64,000 nt of DNA, taken from NCBI RefSeq assembly GCF_963518325.1, contig NZ_CAUQJB010000011.1:1-64000 (forward strand). The letters run 5' to 3'. Position 1 is the stretch's first letter. Each line of letters begins with the position of its first letter. Below the pieces are notes generated by a model that was not told the DNA's origin, did no database searches, and saw only the letters and a list, made by a program, of their open reading frames with translations. The translations under genes were made by a program, and so were the position numbers. This document shows positions 51,838-60,783 of the stretch, in pieces. This DNA comes from Vagococcus_D sp963518325. Its GTDB lineage: Bacteria > Bacillota > Bacilli > Lactobacillales > Vagococcaceae.

Positions 51838-53145
51838 ATGGAATTTTTCCCAACAATCAGCACAATCAAGTATGAAGGCACTCAAACTGAAAACGCTTTT
51901 GCATTTAGACATTACAACCCTGAAGAAATTATTCTTGGCAAAAGCATGAAAGAACATTTACGTTTTGGAATGGCTTGGTGGCATACCCTAACTCAAGATG
52001 GATCTGATCCTTTTGGTGCACCCGTTAACCAGCGTACATGGCTTACTGACGATCCAATGGAAACAGCGAAAAATCGTGTAACAGCCGGTTTTGAAATTCT
52101 GCAAAAATTAAACATGGAATATTTTTGTTTTCATGATGTCGACATTGCACCTGAAGGAGAAACGTTGCAAGAATTTTTAGACAACTTAGATATTGTTACC
52201 GATTTAATCAAAGAAAAAATGACCGAAACTGGTATTAAATTACTTTGGAATACGGCTAATATGTTTACTAACCCACGCTTTGTTCATGGGGCTGCCAGTT
52301 CTTCCAATGCAGATGTCTTCGCTTATTCGGCTGCACAAGTCAAAAAAGGGTTAGAATTGAGCAAAAAACTGGGCGGTCAAAACTACGTGTTTTGGGGGGG
52401 GCGAGAAGGTTATGAAACTTTACTAAACACTGATATGATGTTGGAGCAAGACAATATTGCCCGACTGTTTCAAATGGCCGTTGATTATGCCAAAGACATC
52501 GGACACGAGGTACAATTTTTAATTGAACCAAAACCAATGGAGCCATCGAAACACCAATATGATTACGATGCAGCGACTGCCATGGCATTCTTACAAAAAT
52601 ACAATTTACAAGATTCATTCAAATTAAACTTAGAAGCAAATCACGCGACCTTAGCTGGTCATACCTTCGAACATGAAATTTATGTTGCCAGATGTTATGA
52701 TGCACTTGGTTCATTAGATGCGAACCAAGGAGATGTTTTATTAGGTTGGGATACAGATGAGTTTCCGACAAATATTTACGATACGACCTTAGCTATGTAC
52801 CAAGTCTTGGAAAATGGTGGCATTGCCCCAGGTGGCATTAACTTCGATGCCAAAGTACGCCGTTCCTCTTTTGCCATGGAAGACTTATTCCTTGCTCACA
52901 TCGCCGGTATGGATACCTTTGCCCGTGGTCTAAAAGCTGCTGCTAAACTAAAAGAAGACCGCTTCTTTGATAAAGAAATCGAGCGTCGTTACGCCAGTTA
53001 TCAAACAGGTATTGGTGAGTCGATTGTCGCTGGTAACGAAACTCTAAGTTCTCTAGCAGCTTATGCCTTAGAGAATGATCAAATCACAAACGAATCAACC
53101 CATATCGAGTTATTGAAATCAAAATTAAATGACTACTTAGTTTAG
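51838..53145 (+). CDS. xylA: xylose isomerase
   Basis: A 435-residue class II isomerase. It has YFCFHDVDIAPEG with the catalytic His-Asp, WGGREGYETLLNTD, FLIEPKPMEPSKHQYDYD and EANHATLAGHTFEHE (metal ligands). It converts D-xylose to D-xylulose. A strong GGAGG ribosome site. Followed by xylB after a hairpin. No xylose transporter is next to it. Confidence 0.97.
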   Translation: MEFFPTISTIKYEGTQTENAFAFRHYNPEEIILGKSMKEHLRFGMAWWHTLTQDGSDPFGAPVNQRTWLTDDPMETAKNRVTAGFEILQKLNMEYFCFHDVDIAPEGETLQEFLDNLDIVTDLIKEKMTETGIKLLWNTANMFTNPRFVHGAASSSNADVFAYSAAQVKKGLELSKKLGGQNYVFWGGREGYETLLNTDMMLEQDNIARLFQMAVDYAKDIGHEVQFLIEPKPMEPSKHQYDYDAATAMAFLQKYNLQDSFKLNLEANHATLAGHTFEHEIYVARCYDALGSLDANQGDVLLGWDTDEFPTNIYDTTLAMYQVLENGGIAPGGINFDAKVRRSSFAMEDLFLAHIAGMDTFARGLKAAAKLKEDRFFDKEIERRYASYQTGIGESIVAGNETLSSLAAYALENDQITNESTHIELLKSKLNDYLV

Positions 53146-53154
53146 TCATCTGAC

Positions 53155-53188
53155 AGCTAAGGCAAACTTAAACTAGTCTGCCTTAGCT
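53155..53188 (+). terminator. xylA-xylB intercistronic hairpin
   Basis: 10-bp perfect stem AGCTAAGGCA/TGCCTTAGCT followed by TTTT. Likely partial terminator or 3' stabiliser that sets xylA above xylB. Confidence 0.7.
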
Positions 53189-53225
53189 TTTAACAAGTTA
53201 CATCACTTAAAACAGGAGGTTCAAC

Positions 53226-54722
53226 ATGAGTTATTTGATTGGAATTGATTTAGGCACTAGCTCTTTAAAAGGAATTCTACTTAATAGAGCAGGCGAAATC
53301 GTCACCATTAAACAAGAAGAGTATGAGCTTATCACCCCTCAAACAGGTTATAGTGAACAAGATCCAGATGTTTGGACAGATGCTTTAGAGCAAGTGATTC
53401 AGCAAATTATTCAAGAAATACCTGATGCCGCTGAGCGGACTGAAGGAATTAGTTTTTCAGGTCAAATGCATAGTTTGGTTCTACTTGGCCAAGAAGGACG
53501 ACCTTTACGTCCAGCCATTTTATGGAATGATGTACGAACCACCCCTCAATGTCGGAACATCATGGAGAGAGCTGGTCAAGAAGTCATTAGCATTACTAAA
53601 AATCGTGCCTTGGAAGGCTTTACCTTGCCAAAAATTTTGTGGGTCAAGGAGCACGAACCTGAGGTTTGGCAACAAACAACCAGCTTTCTTTTACCCAAAG
53701 ATTATGCCGGCTTTTATTTGACTGGCAATCAACAAATGGACTATTCTGATGCGGCAGGTACCTTGCTCCTAGACGTGGGAAAACGCACTTGGAGTGAGAC
53801 CATTGCGACTCTATTTGAGTTGCCACTAAACATTTTCCCGAAATTGGTGAACTCTTCCGCGGCTATCGGTCTGGTGAAACCTGAACTGGCAAAACACTTA
53901 GGCTTTACCGCAGACGTCATGGTTTATGCCGGTGGTGCCGATAACGCCTGTGCTGCCTTGGGTGCTGGAATAACTCGAGAAGGAATGGCTTTGGCTAGTA
54001 TTGGCACTTCCGGTGTCTTTCTGTCTTATGAAAAAGGTAGTCAGGCCGACTATCACGGTGATCTTCACTACTTCAACCACGCCGCGGAAAATGCCTATTA
54101 TTCAATGGGGGTCACCCTTTCCGCCGGTTATAGCTTGAATTGGTTTAAGGACACATTTGCTGCCGATAAAACTTATGAGGAGCTCTTGCACAACCTTGGG
54201 GATATGCCAATTGGTGCAGATGGGTTGTTATTTAGTCCTTATATTATGGGAGAGAGAACCCCTTACGCTGACAGTCAAATTAGAGGAAGTTTCATTGGGA
54301 TGGATGCCCGTCACACTCTTGATCATTTTACGCGCTCTGTTATTGAGGGCATTACCTTTTCCTTAAAAGAGTCACAATACATAATGACCCAACACGCTAA
54401 AAAAGCAATTGAAACGATCATTTCTGTAGGCGGAGGATCAAAAAATAAGCATTGGCTCCAACTCCAAGCTGATATCTTTGACACAACCGTTACAACTTTA
54501 ACTAGCGAGCAAGGTCCTGCCCTTGGTGCAGCCATGATTGCTGCTGTCGGTGCCGGTTGGTATAAAGATATAAGTGAATGCAGCAAGGCCTTAGTTCACT
54601 ATAGCGATCATTACACGCCTATTCCAGAAAACGTAGCAGATTATCAACGACTTTATCAGGTCTATCAACAGGTCTATCCGGCTACTAAGAATATCTGTCA
54701 TGAATTGTCTGATTTATCTTAA
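53226..54722 (+). CDS. xylB: xylulokinase
   Basis: A 498-residue FGGY-family kinase. It has IGIDLGTSSLKGILL, SFSGQMHSLVLLG, ILWNDVRTTPQC, DYSDAAGTLLLDV, the ATP-site AGGADNACAALGAG and FSPYIMGERTP, and GGGSKNKHWLQLQADIF. It phosphorylates xylulose to xylulose 5-phosphate. AGGAGG ribosome site. Ends at a bidirectional terminator. Confidence 0.96.
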   Translation: MSYLIGIDLGTSSLKGILLNRAGEIVTIKQEEYELITPQTGYSEQDPDVWTDALEQVIQQIIQEIPDAAERTEGISFSGQMHSLVLLGQEGRPLRPAILWNDVRTTPQCRNIMERAGQEVISITKNRALEGFTLPKILWVKEHEPEVWQQTTSFLLPKDYAGFYLTGNQQMDYSDAAGTLLLDVGKRTWSETIATLFELPLNIFPKLVNSSAAIGLVKPELAKHLGFTADVMVYAGGADNACAALGAGITREGMALASIGTSGVFLSYEKGSQADYHGDLHYFNHAAENAYYSMGVTLSAGYSLNWFKDTFAADKTYEELLHNLGDMPIGADGLLFSPYIMGERTPYADSQIRGSFIGMDARHTLDHFTRSVIEGITFSLKESQYIMTQHAKKAIETIISVGGGSKNKHWLQLQADIFDTTVTTLTSEQGPALGAAMIAAVGAGWYKDISECSKALVHYSDHYTPIPENVADYQRLYQVYQQVYPATKNICHELSDLS

Positions 54723-54730
54723 TTAAAAAA

Positions 54731-54768
54731 AGCGAATCAATTGCCAAGATCACTGGCATTGATTCGCT
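54731..54768. terminator. terminator shared by xylB and a small-peptide gene
   Basis: Arms AGCGAATCAA-TTGCCA and TGGCA-TTGATTCGCT; A-rich and T-rich flanks on both sides. Confidence 0.85.
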
Positions 54769-54772
54769 ATTC

Positions 54773-54871
54773 TTATAATCGTCTTCTGTACCAATTGAGC
54801 CACCGAATAAAAGTAAACAACACTGCAACAATCATCACTTGGGTAAAAAATACTGAAAGAAATGGCCACAT
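54773..54871 (-). CDS. 32-residue hydrophobic membrane peptide (not previously called)
   Basis: ATG 54871 with AGGAG eight bases ahead and TATAAT at 54940-54935. The peptide starts MWPFLSVFF, continues TQVMIVAVLFTF as a membrane segment and ends WLNWYRRRL. The stop at 54773-54775 is just before the shared terminator. The layout, one helix plus a basic tail, resembles type I toxin peptides. No antisense RNA promoter was located. Could also be an ordinary small membrane protein. Confidence 0.5.
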   Translation of the reverse strand: MWPFLSVFFTQVMIVAVLFTFIRWLNWYRRRL

Positions 54872-55045
54872 CTCAATCACTCCTACTCTCTGGAATCCTA
54901 GCGATACGTTATTTAACTGTTATTTTATATTCTTATTATACACCCAACTAGCTCCGTTTATTTCATAGATTGCCTGCAAACAATCGTTATTTTAAATTCA
55001 TTCAGCAATGAGGTCATACCTACTCGACTTTTTTTCCCCAGTCCT

Positions 55046-56380
55046 TTAGTTGCTAGTTTCTTTTAAAGCCATACTCGCAGTCACTTTCTCATCTACACGC
55101 AAGAACGGCAAGTAGATAAAGACGCTGGCGACGATAATGGCGATTTGTAATACAGCTGCCCGCCAATCTCCTCCTGTCGCTAAAAAGCCAGAAATAACTG
55201 GTGGTGTTGTCCAAGGAATTTGGACTACCACATGATTAATTAAACCAGCCGCGGTAGCAAAATAAGCGACTGTCAATGAAAAAATGGGTGCCAAGACAAA
55301 AGGAATAATCAAACTGATATTAAAAACGATTGGTAAGCCAAAGATAATTGGTTCACTAATATTAAATACCGCAGGTGCCACTGACAGTTTCGCAAAGTCC
55401 TTATAATCTTTCCGACGACTAAAAATAAAAATAGCGATTAGCAACGCAATCGTATTTCCAGACCCCCCCATCACGGCAAAGGTATCTTTAAAAGCCATGT
55501 TAATAATATGTGGAATTTCGGTCTTATTAGCATAAGCTGCCATATTTTCCTGCATGTTTTGAATCAGGAACGGGTCCAGCAACGATCCTGAGATAACCGC
55601 TTGATGAATCCCAAAACCAAAAAACAAATTAGCCACAGACGTTATCAGTAAAAAGCCCGGTAATCCAGTTGTCACCTTACTTAATGGACCTGTAATAAGT
55701 TTGGTAATCAACCCATTCACATCCATATTAAATAATTGGTTGATAATAAAAGACAAGATAGCAAAGGATGTAATAGTAATCATAATCGGAATCAGAACAT
55801 TAAATGATTTCAAGACTGCCGGCGGAATATTCCCCGATAGTTTAATTTGTAATTTTTCATTAGTCGATAATTTAATAAATAACTCGGTCGTTAACAAACC
55901 AACAAAAATCCCCACAAACATACCTGACGCCCCTGTATGTGAAACCGGAATAACCCCAGTCACTTCAATCGCTTTACTGGCAGTTTCAGGCATAAACATG
56001 GTCTTCATGGGGGTTAGTACAACAAATGTGGAAATTGCCACTAAAACCGCTGCAATATGGTTGGTGTAATTTCGACTGATACACATGTGATATGATACAG
56101 CGGCAACCACTAATAAAGTAGTTATGCTTAAGGTGCCGTTGGCAATTGACGTGCCGATTTCTTGAACTTTAATCAAGGTATCAGGGTTGATAATCTTTCC
56201 CATAAAGCCCGTTGGTTCCAAAATAACATAATTAATTAATGTAACAAAACCTGCCAACATCATAAACGGCATAAAGGTAGCAAATGCATCACGCAAGGTT
56301 CTTAAATGTATTTGATTGCCGATTTTCGTGGCGACGATTCCAAATTTTTCAAATATAATGTCTTTCTTCGTCTTCTCCAT
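55046..56380 (-). CDS. PTS EIIC permease, cellobiose/lactose family
   Basis: A 444-residue EIIC. It starts MEKTKKDIIFEKFGIVATKI then LRDAFATFMPFMMLAGF, and has MAFKDTFAVMGGSGNTIALL, VAPAVFNISEPIIFGLPIVF and WTTPPVISGFLATGGDWRAA. AGAGGAG precedes ATG 56380. The neighbour is a 6-phospho-beta-glucosidase, so a beta-glucoside (e.g. cellobiose) is likely. EIIA and EIIB are not adjacent. A cre site lies upstream. Confidence 0.9.
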   Translation of the reverse strand: MEKTKKDIIFEKFGIVATKIGNQIHLRTLRDAFATFMPFMMLAGFVTLINYVILEPTGFMGKIINPDTLIKVQEIGTSIANGTLSITTLLVVAAVSYHMCISRNYTNHIAAVLVAISTFVVLTPMKTMFMPETASKAIEVTGVIPVSHTGASGMFVGIFVGLLTTELFIKLSTNEKLQIKLSGNIPPAVLKSFNVLIPIMITITSFAILSFIINQLFNMDVNGLITKLITGPLSKVTTGLPGFLLITSVANLFFGFGIHQAVISGSLLDPFLIQNMQENMAAYANKTEIPHIINMAFKDTFAVMGGSGNTIALLIAIFIFSRRKDYKDFAKLSVAPAVFNISEPIIFGLPIVFNISLIIPFVLAPIFSLTVAYFATAAGLINHVVVQIPWTTPPVISGFLATGGDWRAAVLQIAIIVASVFIYLPFLRVDEKVTASMALKETSN

Positions 56381-56401
56381 AACAGTTCTCCTCTTCATTT
56401 T

Positions 56402-56416
56402 CTGCAAACGGTTCCT
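56402..56416. promoter_or_regulatory. cre-like (CcpA) site at EIIC promoter
   Basis: CTGCAAACGGTTCCT matches the cre consensus at all but the first position. It lies between the -10-like TATTAT (56431-56436, minus) and the start, so CcpA would act as a roadblock. Confidence 0.6.
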
Positions 56417-56470
56417 CTGTCTACAACAAAATAATACATCATTTAATTATAAAAGTAAACCTCTTTTTAA

Positions 56471-56490
56471 AAAGATATATATTTTAATAT
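56471..56490. promoter_or_regulatory. candidate GntR operator near EIIC
   Basis: AAAGATATATATTTTAATAT closely matches AAAGTATATATTTTTAATA at 57382-57400 beside the glucosidase gene. Shared by the two promoters flanking gntR. Confidence 0.45.
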
Positions 56491-56500
56491 GAAATAAAAA

Positions 56501-56536
56501 AAATCATGGAATAGTCCAATGCCTAGTCCATGATTT
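56501..56536 (-). terminator. terminator of gntR
   Basis: Arms AAATCATGGAATAG and CTAGTCCATGATTT (one mismatch), minus-strand T-run. Confidence 0.85.
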
Positions 56537-56572
56537 CTCTGATATTCTTAATTTATTAGACTTCTAATCCTA

Positions 56573-57295
56573 TCAATTTTCAACAAAAACAGCTTCAAAA
56601 ATAAAATCCTTATAAATATGTCGGGATAAAGAGTACTCAAAAGGCGTGCCTGACGCTAGCGAGACCACCTTATCCACTTCTATCATAAAATCGCCAGCTT
56701 CAATACTCAATAAACGAGCGTCAAATTCAGTCGCTAAATCACCCTTTATCCAGATGTGAGAGGACTTTATTTCCAAGTTCAGCTCATTACCAATGTAAGA
56801 ATAAACTGATTTCTTTAAATGCTTCGGCTCCAATCCCGGAATAACCGACAGCGGCATAAAAGTTTGTTCAATGGAATAAGGTTGATGATCGATAAAACGA
56901 CTTCGAATAATGTTATACACATAATCTTTGGCACTGATTTTTAGCATTTCAGCTACTTTTTCCGATGGTAGTTCAATTGAAAAGGTATGAATTTCTGAGT
57001 CCACATGCTCTTCTCCCACTACACTGAACAATCCTTCGTTAGGACCAAAAACCTTTGAATTATCAATTGGCGTTCTTAAAACCTCTGTCCCAAACCCGCT
57101 TCGACTTCGAATAATTCCTTCTGTTACTAACATATCCAATCCTTTTTTCACCGTCAGCTTACTGGTTTTAAAGTTTTCTGCTAGTTCATCTCCTGTTGGC
57201 AACTTATCGCCGATTTTATAATAACCATTAGTGATTTTTTCTTTTGTATCGAGATAAACTTCCATGTATCTTGGTATTTTTTTCATTTTTTTCAT
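56573..57295 (-). CDS. GntR-family regulator with UTRA domain
   Basis: A ~240-residue protein. The HTH reads YLDTKEKITNGYYKIGDKLP and FKTSKLTVKKGLDMLVTEGI; the UTRA domain includes RSRFIDHQPYSIEQTFMPLS. ATG 57295 has AGGA eight bases ahead; longer frames lack one. Probably represses the EIIC and the 6-phospho-beta-glucosidase genes on both sides, responding to a phospho-glucoside. Confidence 0.9.
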   Translation of the reverse strand: MKKMKKIPRYMEVYLDTKEKITNGYYKIGDKLPTGDELAENFKTSKLTVKKGLDMLVTEGIIRSRSGFGTEVLRTPIDNSKVFGPNEGLFSVVGEEHVDSEIHTFSIELPSEKVAEMLKISAKDYVYNIIRSRFIDHQPYSIEQTFMPLSVIPGLEPKHLKKSVYSYIGNELNLEIKSSHIWIKGDLATEFDARLLSIEAGDFMIEVDKVVSLASGTPFEYSLSRHIYKDFIFEAVFVEN

Positions 57296-57381
57296 CCATT
57301 CTATCCTATAGATATACCTGCTACTATACTTTAACATAAAAATGGTCGTCATTTCCACTTAAAACATCACCTAATCACAAT

Positions 57382-57400
57382 AAAGTATATATTTTTAATA
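57382..57400. promoter_or_regulatory. candidate GntR operator near glucosidase gene
   Basis: AAAGTATATATTTTTAATA, partner of the site at 56471-56490. Confidence 0.45.
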
Positions 57401-57445
57401 ATAAACATTTCTTTTTGTTATTAAGCATGATATTATGGTTGAGAC

Positions 57446-57465
57446 AACTAACAGATTTATTAGTT
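57446..57465. promoter_or_regulatory. inverted repeat at glucosidase promoter
   Basis: AACTAA-CAGATTTA-TTAGTT, perfect 6-bp arms, 22 bases before the ATG and after a -10-like TATTAT. Possible operator. Confidence 0.5.
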
Positions 57466-57486
57466 TTTTAATGAGGAGGATATAGG

Positions 57487-58905
57487 ATGAATAAGCAACA
57501 GTTAACATTTCCAAAAGATTTTTGGTGGGGGTCCGCTTGGTCGGCTGAACAAGCCGAAGGCAGAGGCGAGACTGGTAAAGCAGAGACTGTTTGGGAACGC
57601 TGGTATAAGGAGCAACCTTATCGTTTTTATAAAGGGATTAGTTCAGCCGTAACCACGGATCATATTCATCGTTATCAAGAAGACGTTCAATTGATGAAAC
57701 AAACGGGTCATAATTCCTTTCGAGTGTCTATTTCTTGGGCAAGAATGTTTCCAAATGATGGTGTTGGCGAAGTTAACCCCAAGGCTATCGCTTTTTATCG
57801 TGACCTTTTTACTGAAATGACGCAAAACGGCGTGAAAGTTTTCGCCAACCTTTATCATTTTGATATGCCAGCTGCACTCCAAGATCAAGGGGGTTGGGAA
57901 TCCCGTGAAGTAGTGGCTGCTTATGTTAAGTTTGCTGATACTTGCTTTCAAGAATTTGGTGATCTGGTCTATCACTGGTTTACCTTTAATGAGCCTCTAG
58001 GTCCTATCCTTGGTTCATATTTGGAAGACTTCCATTATCCTAATATCATTGACTTCAAACGTGGTGCCCAAGCAGCTTACTTTACAGTGTTGGCACATGC
58101 CAAAGCAATTGAAGCCTTCAAAAAACATCACTTAACAAGTAAAATTGGGGTTATTTTAAATTTAAGTCCCACCTTTCCGCGCAGCCAGCATCCAGCTGAT
58201 GTTAAAGCTGCTGAAATTGCCGATTTATTCTACACAAGAAGCTTTCTGGATCCCATGGTTAAAGGCGTTTTCCCGACTGCTTTAGTGGATTTATTAGGGG
58301 AATATGATCAACTGCCACTTGACACAAACGAAGCTGATTTAAGTTGTATCGCTGAGAATACTTCACAAATTTTAGGCTTAAACTATTATGAACCACGACG
58401 TGTTAAAGCACGCCTGACGGGGATTAATCCTGACGGTCCATTTTTACCTGACTGGTTCTTTGATCTTCACATCATGCCTGGAAGACGAATGAACGAGTAT
58501 CGTGGGTGGGAAATTTACGAAAAAGGGATTTTGGATTTATGCTTGGATATCAAACATAATTATGGTAACATAGAAGCCTTTATTTCTGAGAATGGCATGG
58601 GTGTTGCAGATGAAGAACGTTTTATGGATGAAAAAGGCCAAGTCAACGATAACTATCGGATTGATTACATCAAAGATCACTTAGCTTACTTATGGAAAGC
58701 CATCGATCAAGGCTGTAACATCAAAGGCTATCACCTTTGGACCTTTATTGATTGTTGGTCATGGATTAATTCCTATAAAAATCGATATGGACTTGTCTCA
58801 CTTGATCTGGCCACACAAAAGCGAACCATTAAAAAGAGTGGTGAATTTTATAAGGAACTTAGTGATCAAAACGGCTTTGAGTACGATACAGATTTATTAG
58901 TTTAA
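57487..58905 (+). CDS. 6-phospho-beta-glucosidase, GH1
   Basis: A 472-residue enzyme. The start FPKDFWWGSAWSAEQAEG, RVSISWARMFP, the acid/base TFNEPLG (~169) and the nucleophile FISENGMGV (~370) are GH1 hallmarks. It hydrolyses the phosphorylated disaccharide brought in by PTS. Gene context with EIIC and GntR supports the phospho form. GAGGAGG ribosome site. Confidence 0.93.
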   Translation: MNKQQLTFPKDFWWGSAWSAEQAEGRGETGKAETVWERWYKEQPYRFYKGISSAVTTDHIHRYQEDVQLMKQTGHNSFRVSISWARMFPNDGVGEVNPKAIAFYRDLFTEMTQNGVKVFANLYHFDMPAALQDQGGWESREVVAAYVKFADTCFQEFGDLVYHWFTFNEPLGPILGSYLEDFHYPNIIDFKRGAQAAYFTVLAHAKAIEAFKKHHLTSKIGVILNLSPTFPRSQHPADVKAAEIADLFYTRSFLDPMVKGVFPTALVDLLGEYDQLPLDTNEADLSCIAENTSQILGLNYYEPRRVKARLTGINPDGPFLPDWFFDLHIMPGRRMNEYRGWEIYEKGILDLCLDIKHNYGNIEAFISENGMGVADEERFMDEKGQVNDNYRIDYIKDHLAYLWKAIDQGCNIKGYHLWTFIDCWSWINSYKNRYGLVSLDLATQKRTIKKSGEFYKELSDQNGFEYDTDLLV

Positions 58906-58913
58906 TTTTTCTT

Positions 58914-58947
58914 AAGCTCAGCAACGGTTAAGACTGTTGCTGAGCTT
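58914..58947 (+). terminator. terminator of glucosidase gene
   Basis: 12-bp stem AAGCTCAGCAAC/GTTGCTGAGCTT, then T-run. Confidence 0.9.
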
Positions 58948-59065
58948 TTTAGCATTCGCTGTTGCCTAACATATGTATTCACTTATTCCCAATATAAGTC
59001 AACGGCTTTTTTTAGTACAATAAGACCTACGTACCAAGGAACATTATAGTAAAAGGAGTGGGATA

Positions 59066-60715
59066 ATGAAAAAGAAAACAGGGTTATACAGCGGTCTCAT
59101 CGTTCTGGGGGTTTTTTTGGTTGGTTGCTCAACTAATTCCAATACAACTAGTTCTACTAACAAATCTGAACCATCAAAACAAGAAGTGACCTTAGCTAAT
59201 GCTCAGGAACTAAACACGATTGATCCATCAAATGCCATTGACTCTAATAGCCGCATCGTGATTAACAATATTTACGAAGGCTTATACCGGCTAGATGAAT
59301 CGAATCAACCTGTTCCTGCTGGCGCAGCGGAACTACCGGAAATCAGTGATGACGGCTTGACTTACACGATTAAGTTAAACGATAAAGCCACATGGTCTGA
59401 CGGAACAAAGGTAACGGCCGATGATTATCTTTACGCTTGGAATCGTGCTATTACCTCTGAGAGTGCCGCCGAAAACTTACCATATTTCACCAGCATTAAA
59501 CAGGCAAAAGAGATTATTGCCGGCGATCAAGAGGCCTCTGAATTAGGCGTAAAAAAAATAGACGACTTTACCGTTGAAATCACCTTGCATACAGCAAGCA
59601 GCTATTTTTCTTCCTTATTAGCGAATCCCCCCTTTTTTCCGTTAAATAAAGCTTATACTGAAAGTCAGGGAGATAAATTTTCAATAGATAGCGATCACGC
59701 CATTTACAACGGACCTTTCACTTTGGGAGATTTTGCAGGTCCAGGAATCGGCGGTAGCTGGACTTATTATAAAAACGAGAAATACTGGGATAAAGAACAG
59801 GTTAAACTCGATAAAATCGACGTTCAAGTAATCAAAGAAACAAACTCAGGCATCGATTTATATAAGACAGGAAAAATCGATCAAGTTGCTATTTCTGGTG
59901 AGTACGTGAAAAATGAAGCTTTAGATCCAGGTTTTATTTCGGAAAATGCACCGACCATTGCCTTTTTCGGCTACAACCATACGAATAAGATTTATCAAAA
60001 TGAAAAAATCCGTCAGGCTATTTCTTTAGTCATCGATCGCGAAGCCTTAGTGACAAATATCTTAGGGGATGGTTCCGCCGTTGCTACTGGAATTGTGCCA
60101 CCAAAGTTACAAATTAACCTAAACACAGGAAAAGACTTCACCGAAGATGCTGGGAATTTGTTGAAAACCGATGTTACTGAAGCTAAAAAACTATGGGCTG
60201 AAGCAAAAAGAGAACTCAATATCGAAGACTTAACGATCCGACTGATTTCCTTTGATTCTGATCGAATGAAGAGCTTAGGCACTTATATTCAAGGTGCCAT
60301 TGAAGAAAATTTAGCAGGTGCTAAAGTCGATGTCAACATCAGCCCCGTAGGCGTTTTTATCGAGCAAGCCACCAAGCAGGATTTTGATATCTACATGCCG
60401 ACATGGGGAGCGGATTATGCCGATGCTTCAAGTCTTCTTAGTTTGTTCCAGTCTGATTCAGCTAGTAATTGGGGTAAATATAATAACCCTGAATACGACA
60501 AACAACTGTTGGACGCAAGTAGTACCAATGCCAATAACTCTGAAGCCCGCTGGACTAATCTACAAGACGCTCAAAGAATCATTTTGAAAGAGGCTGGCGT
60601 CACGCCAATTTATTTCCAAAGTAGTGCTTTCTTAAGAAATCCCCAATTTAAAGGCGTTGTTTATCATACAACAGGGCCTAGTTTAGATTACAAAACAGCA
60701 TACTTGGAAGAATAA
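59066..60715 (+). CDS. oligopeptide-binding lipoprotein (OppA family)
   Basis: A 549-residue SBP_bac_5 protein. The lipobox VFLVGCST puts the cysteine at ~21; a serine-threonine linker follows. Landmarks are ANAQELNTIDPSNAIDSNSR, the NNIYEGLYRLDES loop, WSDGTKVTADDYLYAWNRA and IRQAISLVIDREALV. It binds oligopeptides. No permease is adjacent, so it must work with an Opp transporter elsewhere or sense peptides. Own terminator. Confidence 0.92.
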   Translation: MKKKTGLYSGLIVLGVFLVGCSTNSNTTSSTNKSEPSKQEVTLANAQELNTIDPSNAIDSNSRIVINNIYEGLYRLDESNQPVPAGAAELPEISDDGLTYTIKLNDKATWSDGTKVTADDYLYAWNRAITSESAAENLPYFTSIKQAKEIIAGDQEASELGVKKIDDFTVEITLHTASSYFSSLLANPPFFPLNKAYTESQGDKFSIDSDHAIYNGPFTLGDFAGPGIGGSWTYYKNEKYWDKEQVKLDKIDVQVIKETNSGIDLYKTGKIDQVAISGEYVKNEALDPGFISENAPTIAFFGYNHTNKIYQNEKIRQAISLVIDREALVTNILGDGSAVATGIVPPKLQINLNTGKDFTEDAGNLLKTDVTEAKKLWAEAKRELNIEDLTIRLISFDSDRMKSLGTYIQGAIEENLAGAKVDVNISPVGVFIEQATKQDFDIYMPTWGADYADASSLLSLFQSDSASNWGKYNNPEYDKQLLDASSTNANNSEARWTNLQDAQRIILKEAGVTPIYFQSSAFLRNPQFKGVVYHTTGPSLDYKTAYLEE

Positions 60716-60720
60716 AAAAA

Positions 60721-60746
60721 CAGCTCTGGTGAATCATCCAGAGCTG
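60721..60746. terminator. bidirectional terminator
   Basis: CAGCTCTGG/CCAGAGCTG with A and T flanks, between convergent oppA-like and LPXTG genes. Confidence 0.92.
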
Positions 60747-60783
60747 TTTTTATAGGTACATTTTCATCTTTCCAAAAAAGTCA

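Noticed and set aside
54741..54968. 75-codon plus-strand frame
   Set aside because: Starts inside the xylB terminator and is antisense to the better supported 32-residue peptide gene.
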